This document shows, piece by piece, positions 53,787-62,865 of a DNA stretch of 64,000 nucleotides. A program made the translations under genes and the position numbers. The first letter of the stretch is position 1. Every line of letters begins with the position of its first letter. Source of the stretch: Silvibacterium bohemicum. Its GTDB lineage: Bacteria; Acidobacteriota; Terriglobia; Terriglobales; Acidobacteriaceae. The stretch spans positions 718,231-782,230 of the forward strand of contig NZ_LBHJ01000012.1 of NCBI RefSeq assembly GCF_001006305.1. Direction: 5' to 3'. The notes beneath the pieces were generated by a model. That model was not told the origin of the DNA. It saw nothing but the letters and a program-made list of their open reading frames with translations, and ran no database searches.

Positions 53787-53827
53787 TTGCGTTCCATCGC
53801 AAGGCGTTGCATCCTGTTGCTATAATT
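53787..53827 (+). promoter_or_regulatory. Extended -10 promoter with inverted repeat before the H1-like gene
   Basis: TGCTATAAT (53819-53827) is an extended -10 box. At -35 there is no TTGACA; instead CTTGCG-TTCCAT-CGCAAG (53787-53804) forms an inverted repeat where an activator or repressor would sit. The gene's ATG lies 82 bases downstream. Confidence 0.55.
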
Positions 53828-53908
53828 CGCGGCGCGGGACTTGTTCGTTGCCGCGGCAAGTTAGTTTGGAAACGCACAGTCAGGGCCGAAGGCCGGAGGG
53901 CCAATTCG

Positions 53909-54526
53909 ATGCAGGAAGATCGTAAGCTTTACGCACACAGCGACGGTGATTACGAACCAGAGACGGACGAATTTCCCGAGGAGATAGAAGATGGCTTCGG
54001 CGAAGATGACGATGAAGAAGAAGAGATCTTAGTCTCGGTATCCTCCGACGACGACGACATCGAAGACGACGACGAAGAGCACAAGGATGAAATCGCGAGC
54101 GAGGCGGCTGCGAAGCCGGCTCCCCCGGCTGTCGCCAAGAAGGCGGCTCCGGCAAAGAAAAGTTCGGTCAAGAAGGCAGCCAAGAAAGCTCCTGCTAAGA
54201 AAGCTCCAGCGAAGAAAGCAGCGAAGAAGGCTGTCGCCAAGAAGCCGGTTGCGAAAAAAGCTCCGGCGAAGAAGGCCGCAAAGAAATCTGCCGCGAAAAA
54301 GAGCACTAAGGGCGCTAGCGGCAGGAAGGCTGTGAAGAAATCCACAGCCGGCAACAAGAGCGCCAGCAGTAAAAAATCAACTAGACGAGGTATTCCTTTG
54401 GCAGTCAAGAAAGCAGCAAAAAAGGCAGCAAAGAAGGCTCCGGCCAAGAAGGCAGCAAAGAAGGCCCCTGCAAAGAAGGCCGTGAAGAAGGCAGCAAAAA
54501 AGGCAACCAAAAAGGCAACCAAGTAA
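53909..54526 (+). CDS. Histone H1-like protein with acidic N-terminus
   Basis: The product is 205 residues from ATG 53909 (GGAGG nine bases upstream). Residues about 1-65 are strongly acidic (EDGFGEDDDEEEEILVSVSS, DDDDIEDDDEEHKDE). Residues about 70-205 are almost wholly Lys, Ala and Pro in (A)AKKAPAKK-type repeats, the composition of bacterial H1/HctB-like nucleoid proteins. The basic half should bind DNA without sequence preference, and the acidic half could mask or modulate it. A spacer with GIPLAVKK splits the basic region into two blocks. A strong terminator follows. Confidence 0.85.
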   Translation: MQEDRKLYAHSDGDYEPETDEFPEEIEDGFGEDDDEEEEILVSVSSDDDDIEDDDEEHKDEIASEAAAKPAPPAVAKKAAPAKKSSVKKAAKKAPAKKAPAKKAAKKAVAKKPVAKKAPAKKAAKKSAAKKSTKGASGRKAVKKSTAGNKSASSKKSTRRGIPLAVKKAAKKAAKKAPAKKAAKKAPAKKAVKKAAKKATKKATK

Positions 54527-54558
54527 CTTTTAACCCGCAGTAAAGAGGCAAGCAAAAG

Positions 54559-54584
54559 AGCCCGGCATAAAGCCGGGCTTTTTT
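54559..54584 (+). terminator. Intrinsic terminator after the H1-like gene
   Basis: AGCCCGGC-ATAAA-GCCGGGCT is followed by TTTTTG. The stem is a perfect 8-bp, the loop is 5 nt, and it starts 32 bases after the stop codon. Confidence 0.9.
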
Positions 54585-54632
54585 GCGTCTGGACGATTCC
54601 TATTGCTTTCCCATATCAGCCCATGCCATGAT

Positions 54633-54651
54633 CCTATGGTTAACCAATAGG
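54633..54651. promoter_or_regulatory. Dyad before the PadR gene
   Basis: CCTAT-GGTTAACC-A-ATAGG contains the 8-bp palindrome GGTTAACC, flanked by CCTAT and ATAGG arms one base off perfect symmetry. It ends nine bases before the PadR ATG, a position suited to autorepression. Confidence 0.5.
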
Positions 54652-54660
54652 AGATGGGTC

Positions 54661-55002
54661 ATGGGCGATAAGAAAGATGTCTGGCAGGGAACCCTGGCGC
54701 TGATGGTGCTCAAGACCCTGGAGACGATGGGGCCTCAGCATGGCTACGGGATCGCGCGGCGCATCGAGCAGACCAGCGGCGACCTGCTCTCGCTGAACTA
54801 CGGAACGCTCTACCCCGCGCTGCTCAAGCTAGAGCAGGAGGGCTACATCGCTTCGCGCTGGGGCGTCTCCGAGAACAATCGCAAGGCAAAGTTCTACGAG
54901 CTGACGCGGGCGGGACAGAAGCAGGTAAAGAAAGAGACCGCTGACTGGGAGCAGACGACTGCCATCCTGGCGCGCTTTCTTTCGCCGGCAGAGGAAGCGT
55001 AA
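54661..55002 (+). CDS. PadR-family transcriptional regulator
   Basis: The protein is 113 residues from the ATG at 54661, preceded by AGGAG. WQGTLALMVLKTLETMGPQH and GYGIARRIEQTSGDLLSLNY, then GTLYPALLKLEQEGYIASRW with KFYELTRAGQKQVKKE, make up the winged helix of the short PadR type. The first permease ORF starts 24 bases after its stop. In Acidobacteriota such PadR genes usually precede duplicated MacB/FtsX-type permeases, so it probably represses them. The inducer is unknown. Confidence 0.93.
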   Translation: MGDKKDVWQGTLALMVLKTLETMGPQHGYGIARRIEQTSGDLLSLNYGTLYPALLKLEQEGYIASRWGVSENNRKAKFYELTRAGQKQVKKETADWEQTTAILARFLSPAEEA

Positions 55003-55025
55003 GGGGACGCATAAGGAGAAGCGCG

Positions 55026-57737
55026 ATGCGAAAGCTGCGGGCGTTATGGTTTCGGTTGCTGGGGATGTTCGGCGTGGACAGTGATGAAGCGGACTTCGCC
55101 GCCGAGCTGGAGAACGACATCGATCTGCGGATCGAGGATGGAATGCGAATCGGTCTGAGCCGCGAGGAGGCGCGACGCCGCGTGCTGATCCAGATGGGCG
55201 GTATCGAGCAGACTCGGCAGGCGTATCGCGAGCGGCGCGGACTGCCGGTGCTCGAAGATTTTTTGCACGATGTGAAGCACGGCCTGCGCATGATGAGCCG
55301 CAATCCTTCCTTCACCGCTGTTGCCGTCCTGACCCTCGCACTCGGCATTGGCACCAGCACGACGGCTTTTACGTGGATAGATAACGTGCTGCTTCGTCCT
55401 TTGCGCGGGGTGAGCGATCCGGGACGGCTAGTAGCTCTGGAATCGGTGACCCCGGGCGGCGATTTCGTACCTAACTCTTATCCCGACTACCGGGATTTTC
55501 GCGATCATCTCACCTTGCTCGACGGCATTGCGGTGACTCGTCCCGCGGCGTTCAGCATCGGGCAGAAGGACCATGCCGAGCGTGTGTCGGGCGAGTATGT
55601 CTCGGGGAACTTCTTTGCCGTGCTCGGAGTGAAGCCGGAAGTCGGGCGCATGTTCGCTCCTGACGAGTATGGCGACAAGCCGGGCGCGTTTCCCGTCGCC
55701 GTCATCAGCGACCGATACTGGCGCTCTCACTTCGGAGCCGATCCTTCCATTGTCGGAAAGACCATCCGCGTCGATCAGCATGAGCTGACGGTGGCGGGGG
55801 TAGCCGATCCGGCGTTTCATGGATCGATGGCCGCCCTGGCCTTCGATCTTTGGGTGCCGTATATGCAGCGGCCGGTGCTGGAGGGCGTCGAGCCGTGGAT
55901 GATCCGGAATCGGCAGGACCGCGCCGTGCTGGGCATTGCCCGGCTGAAGCGAGGCGTGAGCGTGGAACAGGCCCGCGAGGAGCTGGCGTTGCTGGCCGCG
56001 CGCATGGCCAAAGCCGATGCCGACACCAACGAAGGCATGAGCGCCACGCTGCTGCCGCTATCCAAATCGCCGCACGGGCCGCAGGGATTGCTGGCCGGAC
56101 CGCTGCAGATTTTGATGGGCGTCTGTGTCCTGTTGCTGGCGATTGTCTGCGTGAATGTCGCGAATCTGCTGCTGGCGCGTGCCACGGTGCGGGAAAAAGA
56201 GTTCAGCACGCGCCTTGCGTTGGGATCAGGACGGTGGAGACTGGTGCGGCAGGTGCTGACCGAAAGCCTGCTGCTCTCCGCAATGGGTGCGACGCTGGGA
56301 GCCGTAGCAGCGCACTGGATGACCCACGCATTGCGGCTCTTCATGCCGCCGGTGCAACTTTCGCTGGTGCTCGATACCGGGCTGCATCTGCGCGTGGTGC
56401 TCTTCACGGCCGGAATCTGCGTTCTCGCGACCGTTGCCGCGGGAGTCGTTCCGGCTCTGCAATCGGGCAGGACTGAACTCAGTGCAAGGATGAACGAAGG
56501 TGGACGCAGTGGAGCTGCCGGCCGCAGACGGCATCGGCTGGGCTCCGCGCTGGTGGCCGCAGAGGTAGCTCTGGCGCTGGTTGCTCTGGTCTGCGCGGGT
56601 CTGTTTGCGCGGAGCTTTGAGCAGACGCGGCAGATCGACCCCGGCTTCGATGCGCGCGGCGTTCTCCTGTCGCAGTTCTCTCTGGCGACGAATGGCTACG
56701 ACCTGGAACAGCGGAAGGAGTTCTGCCGCCGCCTGGCCGACAAGATGAGCTCTGCGCCCGGCGTTGTCGACGTGGCGTATTCCGACGGTGTGCCTCTGGG
56801 CTTTGAACCGAGCTGGTGGGAAGACTTACAGATCGAGGGATATGTTCCATCCGCGGGCGAGAACATGAAGATGTTTCGCAATGTAATCTCGCCTGGGTAT
56901 CTCTCGCTTCTCAAAATACCGATGATGGATGGCCGGCAGTTCACCGAACACGACGACGAAAAGTCGCAGCCGGTGATGATCGTCAACCAGACCTTCGCGC
57001 GCCGGTTCTTCGCCGGGCGCAACCCCATCGGGCGACGCATTCACGGATGGGGCGAGTGGTTCACCGTGGTCGGCGTCGTGAAGGACAGCAAGTATCACTA
57101 CCTCGCCGAGTCGTTTGTGCCGTATATCTATGTTCCGTTTCGCCAGATCTATCGCGCAGATATGAACCTGGCATTTTACGTACGCTCTCAAGGCGATCCG
57201 GGCATCGTACTGGCGGCGCTGCGGTCCAGCGTGCGGCAACTCGATCCCAGCGTGACTGTCTTCGATGCTGTGCCCATGTCGGAGTTCATCGGAGCCTCGC
57301 TCTATCCGCAGCGTGTGGCGGCAAGCCTGCTTACGGTGCTCGGAGGCCTTTCGGTTCTGCTCGCGGCCATCGGACTGTATAGCGTCATGGCTTACTCGGT
57401 GGCGCAGCGTACGCCGGAGATCGGCATCCGCATGGCATTGGGAGCGCGGCCGGTCGATGTCCTTAGTCTGGTGGTGAGACAGGGGATGCGGCTGACCGTG
57501 GCCGGGCTGCTGGCTGGCGCTGTGGTGGCGCTCGGAGTGACGCGCAGTCTTGCCGCCGTGTCCTTCACCAACTCGGCGATGGGTGCGGGAGCAAAGCTGC
57601 TGCGCGTGAGTTCGACCGATCCGCTGGTTTATCTTCTGGCTGCGGCTTTTCTCAGCGCGGTTTCAGCGTTGGCCGCGTATGTGCCTGCCCGGCGCGCGGC
57701 TTCGGTCGATCCCATGACCACTTTACGGATGGAATAG
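55026..57737 (+). CDS. MacB/FtsX-type permease (acidobacterial duplicated orphan permease), copy 1
   Basis: The protein is 903 residues. The family-specific N-terminus (MRKLRALWFRLLGMFG, with GLSREEARRRVLIQMGGIEQ) occupies about 1-85. A first FtsX-like span and MacB-type periplasmic core follow (about 95-330), then a membrane bundle (about 350-470; LLLAIVCVNVANLLLARATV). The whole unit then repeats, with a second core and a final bundle (GLYSVMAYSVAQRTPEIGIR, MALGARPVDVLSLVV). No ATPase gene adjoins, hence 'orphan'. It begins 24 bases after the PadR gene; RBS AAGGAGAAG. The substrate is unknown. Confidence 0.92.
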   Translation: MRKLRALWFRLLGMFGVDSDEADFAAELENDIDLRIEDGMRIGLSREEARRRVLIQMGGIEQTRQAYRERRGLPVLEDFLHDVKHGLRMMSRNPSFTAVAVLTLALGIGTSTTAFTWIDNVLLRPLRGVSDPGRLVALESVTPGGDFVPNSYPDYRDFRDHLTLLDGIAVTRPAAFSIGQKDHAERVSGEYVSGNFFAVLGVKPEVGRMFAPDEYGDKPGAFPVAVISDRYWRSHFGADPSIVGKTIRVDQHELTVAGVADPAFHGSMAALAFDLWVPYMQRPVLEGVEPWMIRNRQDRAVLGIARLKRGVSVEQAREELALLAARMAKADADTNEGMSATLLPLSKSPHGPQGLLAGPLQILMGVCVLLLAIVCVNVANLLLARATVREKEFSTRLALGSGRWRLVRQVLTESLLLSAMGATLGAVAAHWMTHALRLFMPPVQLSLVLDTGLHLRVVLFTAGICVLATVAAGVVPALQSGRTELSARMNEGGRSGAAGRRRHRLGSALVAAEVALALVALVCAGLFARSFEQTRQIDPGFDARGVLLSQFSLATNGYDLEQRKEFCRRLADKMSSAPGVVDVAYSDGVPLGFEPSWWEDLQIEGYVPSAGENMKMFRNVISPGYLSLLKIPMMDGRQFTEHDDEKSQPVMIVNQTFARRFFAGRNPIGRRIHGWGEWFTVVGVVKDSKYHYLAESFVPYIYVPFRQIYRADMNLAFYVRSQGDPGIVLAALRSSVRQLDPSVTVFDAVPMSEFIGASLYPQRVAASLLTVLGGLSVLLAAIGLYSVMAYSVAQRTPEIGIRMALGARPVDVLSLVVRQGMRLTVAGLLAGAVVALGVTRSLAAVSFTNSAMGAGAKLLRVSSTDPLVYLLAAAFLSAVSALAAYVPARRAASVDPMTTLRME

Positions 57738-57747
57738 GAGAACGAGG

Positions 57748-60429
57748 ATGCGAAAGCTGCGAGCGTTATGGTTTCGGCTGTTGGGGATGTTCGGCGCGCA
57801 TGACGGCGAAGCAGAGTTTGCGACTGAGCTGGAGAACGACATCGCGATGCGCATCGAGGATGGAGTCCGCATCGGCCTGAGCCGCGAGGAGGCGCGACGC
57901 CGCGTGCTCATCCAGATGGGAGGCATTGCGCAGACCCAACAGGCTTACCGCGAGCGTCGCGGGCTTCCAGTGCTCGAAAAGCTCGTTCAGGATGTCGGCT
58001 ACGGCGCCCGCATGCTGCTCAAGAATCCCGGATTCACCCTCGTCGCGGTGCTCACCCTGGCGCTGGGGATCGGAGCCAACACCGCGCTCTTCTCGGTGGT
58101 GAACGGCGTGCTGCTCAATCCGCTTCCTTATCCGCATCCGGAAGAGTTGGTGACAGTGCATGAGAGCAAGCAGAACTTCAGCGAGGGATCGATCTCCTAT
58201 CTCAACTTTCGCGACTGGCAGCGCGATAACAAGACGCTGTCTGCTCTCGCCGTGGCGCGGCCCACAGGCTACAACATGACCGGCCAGGGAGACGCAGAAG
58301 AGGTTGCCGCGGATCTGGTGTCCTCGGATTTCTTTCCTCTTCTCGGAGTCAAGCCGGCGCTCGGCAGGCTATTCGCTCCGAAAGAAGACGAGATCGGCCG
58401 TGGGCCAGTAGTACTGCTGAGCGCCGGTTTATGGAAGCGCAAGTTCGGCTCGCGGCCTGAGGTTCTGGGCAGGGCGCTGACCCTCGATGGACGCGACTAC
58501 ACCATCGTGGGCGTGTTGCCGGAGAGCTTCAATCTCACCATCAACAACTTCCGGCCCACGGATCTGTACGTTCCTATCGGCCAGTTTCAGAATCCCGCGC
58601 TCAAGGATCGTGCTGCCGGATTGGGGATTCACGGCATCGCCCGGCTGAGGTCAGGAGTAACGCTGGAGCAGGCGCAGGAAGATATGGCGCGTCTATCCGA
58701 GCGGTTGGAAAAGGAATTTCCCCAGGACGATGGGGGGATTCGCGCCAGGCTTGTACCCTTCCGGTATGCAATGGTGCGCAATGTGCAGCCGCTGTTGCTC
58801 ATCCTGTTCGGGGCGGTGGGATTCGTTCTATTGATCGCCTGCGTCAATGTGGCCAATCTTCTCCTGGCAAGATCCAGCGTTCGTACAGCGGAGTTCGCAG
58901 TTCGCTCAGCGCTCGGTGCCGGACGCGGCCGGCTGATCCGGCAGCTGCTGACGGAGAGCGCAATGCTTTCGCTGGCAGGAGGCGCTCTGGGTCTGTTGAT
59001 TGCCGGTTTCGGCACCAAGGCCGCATTGAAGCTGGTGCCCCAGGACCTTCCACGCGCCGGCGACATTCACATCAGCGCAGGTGTTCTCTGCTTCACCCTC
59101 TTTGTCTCGCTGGCTTCGGGGATTTTTTTTGGGCTCGCTCCGGCGCTCAACACATTTCGGCAGAATCTGGTCGACACCCTGCGTGAAGGCGGACGAGGGA
59201 CCAGCGGCAGTCGTCATCGAGTGCAGGACACACTGGTGATCGTGCAGATGGCATTGGCGTTGGTGCTGCTGGCCGGCGCCGGGCTGGTCATCCGCAGCAT
59301 GATGAAGCTCTCCGAAATCAATCCGGGCTTCCGGCCCGAAGGAGTCCTGACGCTCGGTGTGCAGGCGCCGCCTTCGGTGGGCAGCAGCGAAGACCGCGTG
59401 CGCGCTTACCTGCGCGAAGTGGAACGAACGATCGCCGCCACACCTGGAGTGCAAGCCGTATCGCTTTCGTGGGGTGCGGTGCCCATGGGATCCGATGATG
59501 AAACTCTTTTCTGGCTCGATGGAGAGCCGAAGCCAACCAGCGAAAACGCGATGCACTGGTCGATCCGCTACATCGTCGGGTCGGGATATCTCAAGGCCAT
59601 GGGTGTGCCGCTGCTGCGCGGGCGCTTTCTCGCGGATGCCGACGATCAACATTCGCCGCGCGTGGTGGTCGTCGACGACGTCTTCGCGCACAAGTTCTTC
59701 GGCAACGAAGATCCGATCGGAAAGCGCATTCATTTGGATAACTTCGACGCCCCGGCAGTGATCGTCGGCGTTGTAGGGCACGTAAACCAGTGGGGACTCG
59801 ACCTCGATGCGACCAACTCCCTGCGCGCTGAGACGTACCAGCCCATACTGCAGCTGCCGCCGGTTCAATTGAGTTTGGTTCCGCTGGGGATGCAGGTCTT
59901 CGTGCGTTCAAGCACCGATGGTGCTTCCACCTTCCGGGCCATTCAATCATCTTTGGCTCGCATGAGCCGGGAGCAAGTTGCCTACAACCCTGAGACTATG
60001 GACGCAATGATCGCGGATTTGCTGGCCTCGCGCCGCTTTTCCATGATCCTGTTGAGCGTGTTTGCTGCGACGGCGCTCCTGCTGGCGAGCGTCGGCATGT
60101 ATGGAGTCATCTCCTACGTGGTGAGCCAGCGCACGCAGGAGATCGGCGTTCGCATGGCTCTGGGTGCCGACCGGAGCCGGGTGTTGCGCTGGGTGATCGA
60201 ACAGGGTGGAAGACTGGCAATCCTGGGCGCGTGCGCCGGATTGGCCGCAGCCCTGGCGTTGACTCAAGTGATGGCCCACTCTTCGCTGCTCTACGGCGTG
60301 AGCGCCTACGATCCCTGGACGATGGGCGTGGTGACGGCGCTGCTGTTGCTGGTAGCCATCGCCGCCTGCTGCGTTCCCGCGTGGAGGGCGACGAGGATCG
60401 ATCCGATGCGGGCTCTACGAATGGAATAG
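57748..60429 (+). CDS. MacB/FtsX-type permease (acidobacterial duplicated orphan permease), copy 2
   Basis: The protein is 893 residues with the same layout as the gene before it; the first 16 residues are identical (MRKLRALWFRLLGMFG) and the next 80 nearly so, while the rest diverges. MacB-like markers include GFTLVAVLTLALGIGANTAL, AVGFVLLIACVNVANLLLAR, SSVRTAEFAVRSALGAGRGR and GMYGVISYVVSQRTQEIGVR. It starts 11 bases after the previous stop with AGGAG upstream. The pair probably arose by tandem duplication and forms one operon with PadR. Confidence 0.92.
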   Translation: MRKLRALWFRLLGMFGAHDGEAEFATELENDIAMRIEDGVRIGLSREEARRRVLIQMGGIAQTQQAYRERRGLPVLEKLVQDVGYGARMLLKNPGFTLVAVLTLALGIGANTALFSVVNGVLLNPLPYPHPEELVTVHESKQNFSEGSISYLNFRDWQRDNKTLSALAVARPTGYNMTGQGDAEEVAADLVSSDFFPLLGVKPALGRLFAPKEDEIGRGPVVLLSAGLWKRKFGSRPEVLGRALTLDGRDYTIVGVLPESFNLTINNFRPTDLYVPIGQFQNPALKDRAAGLGIHGIARLRSGVTLEQAQEDMARLSERLEKEFPQDDGGIRARLVPFRYAMVRNVQPLLLILFGAVGFVLLIACVNVANLLLARSSVRTAEFAVRSALGAGRGRLIRQLLTESAMLSLAGGALGLLIAGFGTKAALKLVPQDLPRAGDIHISAGVLCFTLFVSLASGIFFGLAPALNTFRQNLVDTLREGGRGTSGSRHRVQDTLVIVQMALALVLLAGAGLVIRSMMKLSEINPGFRPEGVLTLGVQAPPSVGSSEDRVRAYLREVERTIAATPGVQAVSLSWGAVPMGSDDETLFWLDGEPKPTSENAMHWSIRYIVGSGYLKAMGVPLLRGRFLADADDQHSPRVVVVDDVFAHKFFGNEDPIGKRIHLDNFDAPAVIVGVVGHVNQWGLDLDATNSLRAETYQPILQLPPVQLSLVPLGMQVFVRSSTDGASTFRAIQSSLARMSREQVAYNPETMDAMIADLLASRRFSMILLSVFAATALLLASVGMYGVISYVVSQRTQEIGVRMALGADRSRVLRWVIEQGGRLAILGACAGLAAALALTQVMAHSSLLYGVSAYDPWTMGVVTALLLLVAIAACCVPAWRATRIDPMRALRME

Positions 60430-60535
60430 GAAAATGATGAAGGCGCGAAGTGGTTTCTGCCTCGTTCTCTCCACCCCAAATTGAATCAGGCGAGCCGGCA
60501 TCAACTCGCCTGATCGTTTTTTGTCTGGCAGACGA

Positions 60536-62671
60536 CTACCAGTCGCTGCTTGACACCAGGTTGGTTGCGTTGACGGTTCCGATGCCGGTAGCGAAATCCC
60601 AACCGGTTACCGCCTTGAACGCCGGCTGGTCGCTGGCGTCGGAGACGGAGACCACACCGTTCGTTCCAGACGGATCGAAGCAGTTATGCGTTCCCTTGCA
60701 ATTGACTGACATATCGCCCCGGGTCACATCGTAGAAAATGCAGCCCGCGTTCACCTTGTTCCCCAGCGTGGAATTGCACGCAGAGCTGCCCTTCGCTCCA
60801 TATTCCGATTGGGCAATCTTGTAATAAATCGAGTCGGGATTTCCTTGGCGTCCGTGTTGCTCATCGACCAGAGCCTGGATGCCGGCCATGATCGGCGAAG
60901 AAAAGCTGGTCCCGCCCTCGCCCGTCCAGCCGCTCGGATTGCCCACGCAAGGCGTGCCGCCGTGAGCCGTATCGCTAAAGCAGAAGATGTAGAGATGGGA
61001 CGAAAACCCGTTGCCGGCGAAGAGAGAGACATCCGGAAGGTCGCGCACTCCATCGGATGGAACGCCGAGCAACGACTGCCAGGAGGGCTTGGCATAGCCT
61101 TTGCACGTGCCGCTCACCACGCCGGGAGTGCTCGCGGTGCCGGTTGCGCATCCGCTCGGGCCGCCCCCGCCGCCCGTTATCGAGAGAAAGCCCTCGCCGG
61201 TAGAGCTATTGCAAAATCCGCTGGAACCGAAGGGCACGGAGAACCCGGCAAACGTCGTGAACAACTGGCCGGCGCAGGAGTCGTTCCAGGGAATTTCAGG
61301 AACGTAGGACTTCGCCGATTCGAAGGTGGATGAGTTGGTGGTGTTCCAGAAAGTGCTGACATCGTTTGCGAAGAGATCGCCGAAGTCCGTCCCGCCCACA
61401 GCGACGTTAAACGGAGTCGACGCCAGGCCGTTCACCGCAATACCGTGCGTAGCCGCAGAGCTGCCGAGATCGCAGGTCACTCCCGCCGCATCACCCGCGG
61501 CCACGAAGAGTGAGACCCCCTCGATGGCTGCCTGGCGAAAAAGGCTGCTGATCGCAGCATTGCCCGCCGCGCCGATATTCGCTTCGCATATTTGAAAGCT
61601 GAGGCTTGCGATTGCCGGACGGGTGGAAGTCCTATCGAGCAGGTTTTGAAGTGCAAGCATCGTGCCGGAGGACGTCGAGCTATTCTGGCAGGAAACGAGT
61701 TCGATGGTCGCATTGGGCGCTGCCGCGCTGGCATACTCCACGTCCAAGGTCGCTTCTCCATCGTCTCCGGTCGCGCCAGGATCGATGCAGTTATTCGTTC
61801 CCGATCCCGGAGTCGGGTGTACCTGGGTGAAGCTGCCCGAGGTGAATTTCGAAAGCCCAAATGTTGACCGGAAGGTGGAGATGTCCTTCGTCGAGAAAAC
61901 ATCGGAGTCTTGAAGGATCGCGATAACCTGGCCTGTCCCAGTAATGCCCTCGGAAAACAGCGGGTTCAGGTTATAGATCTCAGCCAGATCTCCTGGTGTT
62001 ACTGCCTCCGTCGTGCTGCCTGCAGGGCCGAAGGTGAAGGCAGCTTTAGGTACGCTCGCTGGCTGAGGAAAGAAATCATGCATAGATACCACGCCGGTCA
62101 CGACTGGCTCCAGGGCGGCGGGAATGCTGGGGTCGCTCGCGTTCGCGATATGCATCACTCCTTTCACCTTGTAAGAGTGAATTTCACATCGGAATGCTTC
62201 ACGGATGCTTGCTTCGGTGCCGGAGAAGTCGATCGTCGTCCGGTTCGCCGCAACTGAATTCACTTTGAATCCATGCAATTCGAGCCAGCCTGAAACCTTC
62301 TCGATGTCTTCATCCGCTACGCCATAATGCAATGCGTAATCCTCGAGTGTCATCCACTGGTGGTAGTGCGGAGAACGCTTGTCAGTCACACTCTCGGCAT
62401 ACTCGTTCAGCTCTTTTTCCTGAGCCTCCGATCGCTTTAGCAGCAGCTGCATATGTTCGAGCGGCTGGCTGTCCGGTACTTCGCCCATATCGTGTGCAGG
62501 AGTCGCCGCCGGATGGATGTTCCCGGCCAAAGTAACACGGCTGGATTCATCAATCGCTGCAATCACTCTGGGTTGGATGGAACCGTTGGCCGCAGTTGCG
62601 GCAAATAGCATTGAGGCTGTCGCCAGCGGCACTGACGATAGCAGCAGCAGAAATGTTTTCCAATTTCTCAC
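60536..62671 (-). CDS. S53-family (sedolisin) peptidase with pro-domain
   Basis: The product is 711 residues from GTG 62671, preceded by AAGGAGAAG; a TTG at 62692 also opens the frame. The signal peptide contains TFLLLLSSVPLATASMLFA. The pro-kumamolisin activation domain follows (about 45-190, LEHMQLLLKRSEAQEKELNE, SPHYHQWMTLEDYALHYGV). In the catalytic domain, DDGEATLDVEYA gives the Glu/Asp pair (ExxxD), VAAGDAAG the oxyanion Asp and GEGGTSFSSPIMAG the nucleophile Ser. FYDVTRGD near the end is the calcium site. S53 enzymes are acid-stable secreted endopeptidases, which suits an acidic-soil organism. Confidence 0.93.
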   Translation of the reverse strand: MRNWKTFLLLLSSVPLATASMLFAATAANGSIQPRVIAAIDESSRVTLAGNIHPAATPAHDMGEVPDSQPLEHMQLLLKRSEAQEKELNEYAESVTDKRSPHYHQWMTLEDYALHYGVADEDIEKVSGWLELHGFKVNSVAANRTTIDFSGTEASIREAFRCEIHSYKVKGVMHIANASDPSIPAALEPVVTGVVSMHDFFPQPASVPKAAFTFGPAGSTTEAVTPGDLAEIYNLNPLFSEGITGTGQVIAILQDSDVFSTKDISTFRSTFGLSKFTSGSFTQVHPTPGSGTNNCIDPGATGDDGEATLDVEYASAAAPNATIELVSCQNSSTSSGTMLALQNLLDRTSTRPAIASLSFQICEANIGAAGNAAISSLFRQAAIEGVSLFVAAGDAAGVTCDLGSSAATHGIAVNGLASTPFNVAVGGTDFGDLFANDVSTFWNTTNSSTFESAKSYVPEIPWNDSCAGQLFTTFAGFSVPFGSSGFCNSSTGEGFLSITGGGGGPSGCATGTASTPGVVSGTCKGYAKPSWQSLLGVPSDGVRDLPDVSLFAGNGFSSHLYIFCFSDTAHGGTPCVGNPSGWTGEGGTSFSSPIMAGIQALVDEQHGRQGNPDSIYYKIAQSEYGAKGSSACNSTLGNKVNAGCIFYDVTRGDMSVNCKGTHNCFDPSGTNGVVSVSDASDQPAFKAVTGWDFATGIGTVNATNLVSSSDW

Positions 62672-62733
62672 GTGGGTATCTTCTCCTTGCAACTCTTGCC
62701 GAATGAGGAAAGCTCAGGAACTGAAACATTCCG

Positions 62734-62760
62734 ATGAATTAACAGGGCTTGTTAATCCAT
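62734..62760. promoter_or_regulatory. 27-bp operator-like dyad between S53 peptidase and oxidase genes
   Basis: ATGAATTAACA-GGGCT-TGTTAATCCAT pairs at 10 of 11 arm positions, with a perfect inner ATTAACA/TGTTAAT. It lies 63 bases upstream of the peptidase GTG and 106 bases before the oxidase ATG, between divergent genes, and could bind one regulator serving both. Confidence 0.65.
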
Positions 62761-62865
62761 ATTCCTAAAATCGCAATAAATATTTATCTCGATCGCGCTC
62801 TTGGCCTGGTTTGATTTGGCCGACCGTTGACGGAATACTCTGCATCGCGAGACGATGGTCGGCCT

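Noticed and set aside
53605-53904. Minus-strand frame of 99 codons before the H1-like gene.
   Set aside because: It spans the extended -10 promoter and the dyad, and has no family resemblance.
54087-54335. Arg-rich frame overlapping the H1-like gene in another register.
   Set aside because: It is a frame-shifted reading of the AAG/GCC repeats and has no independent start signal.
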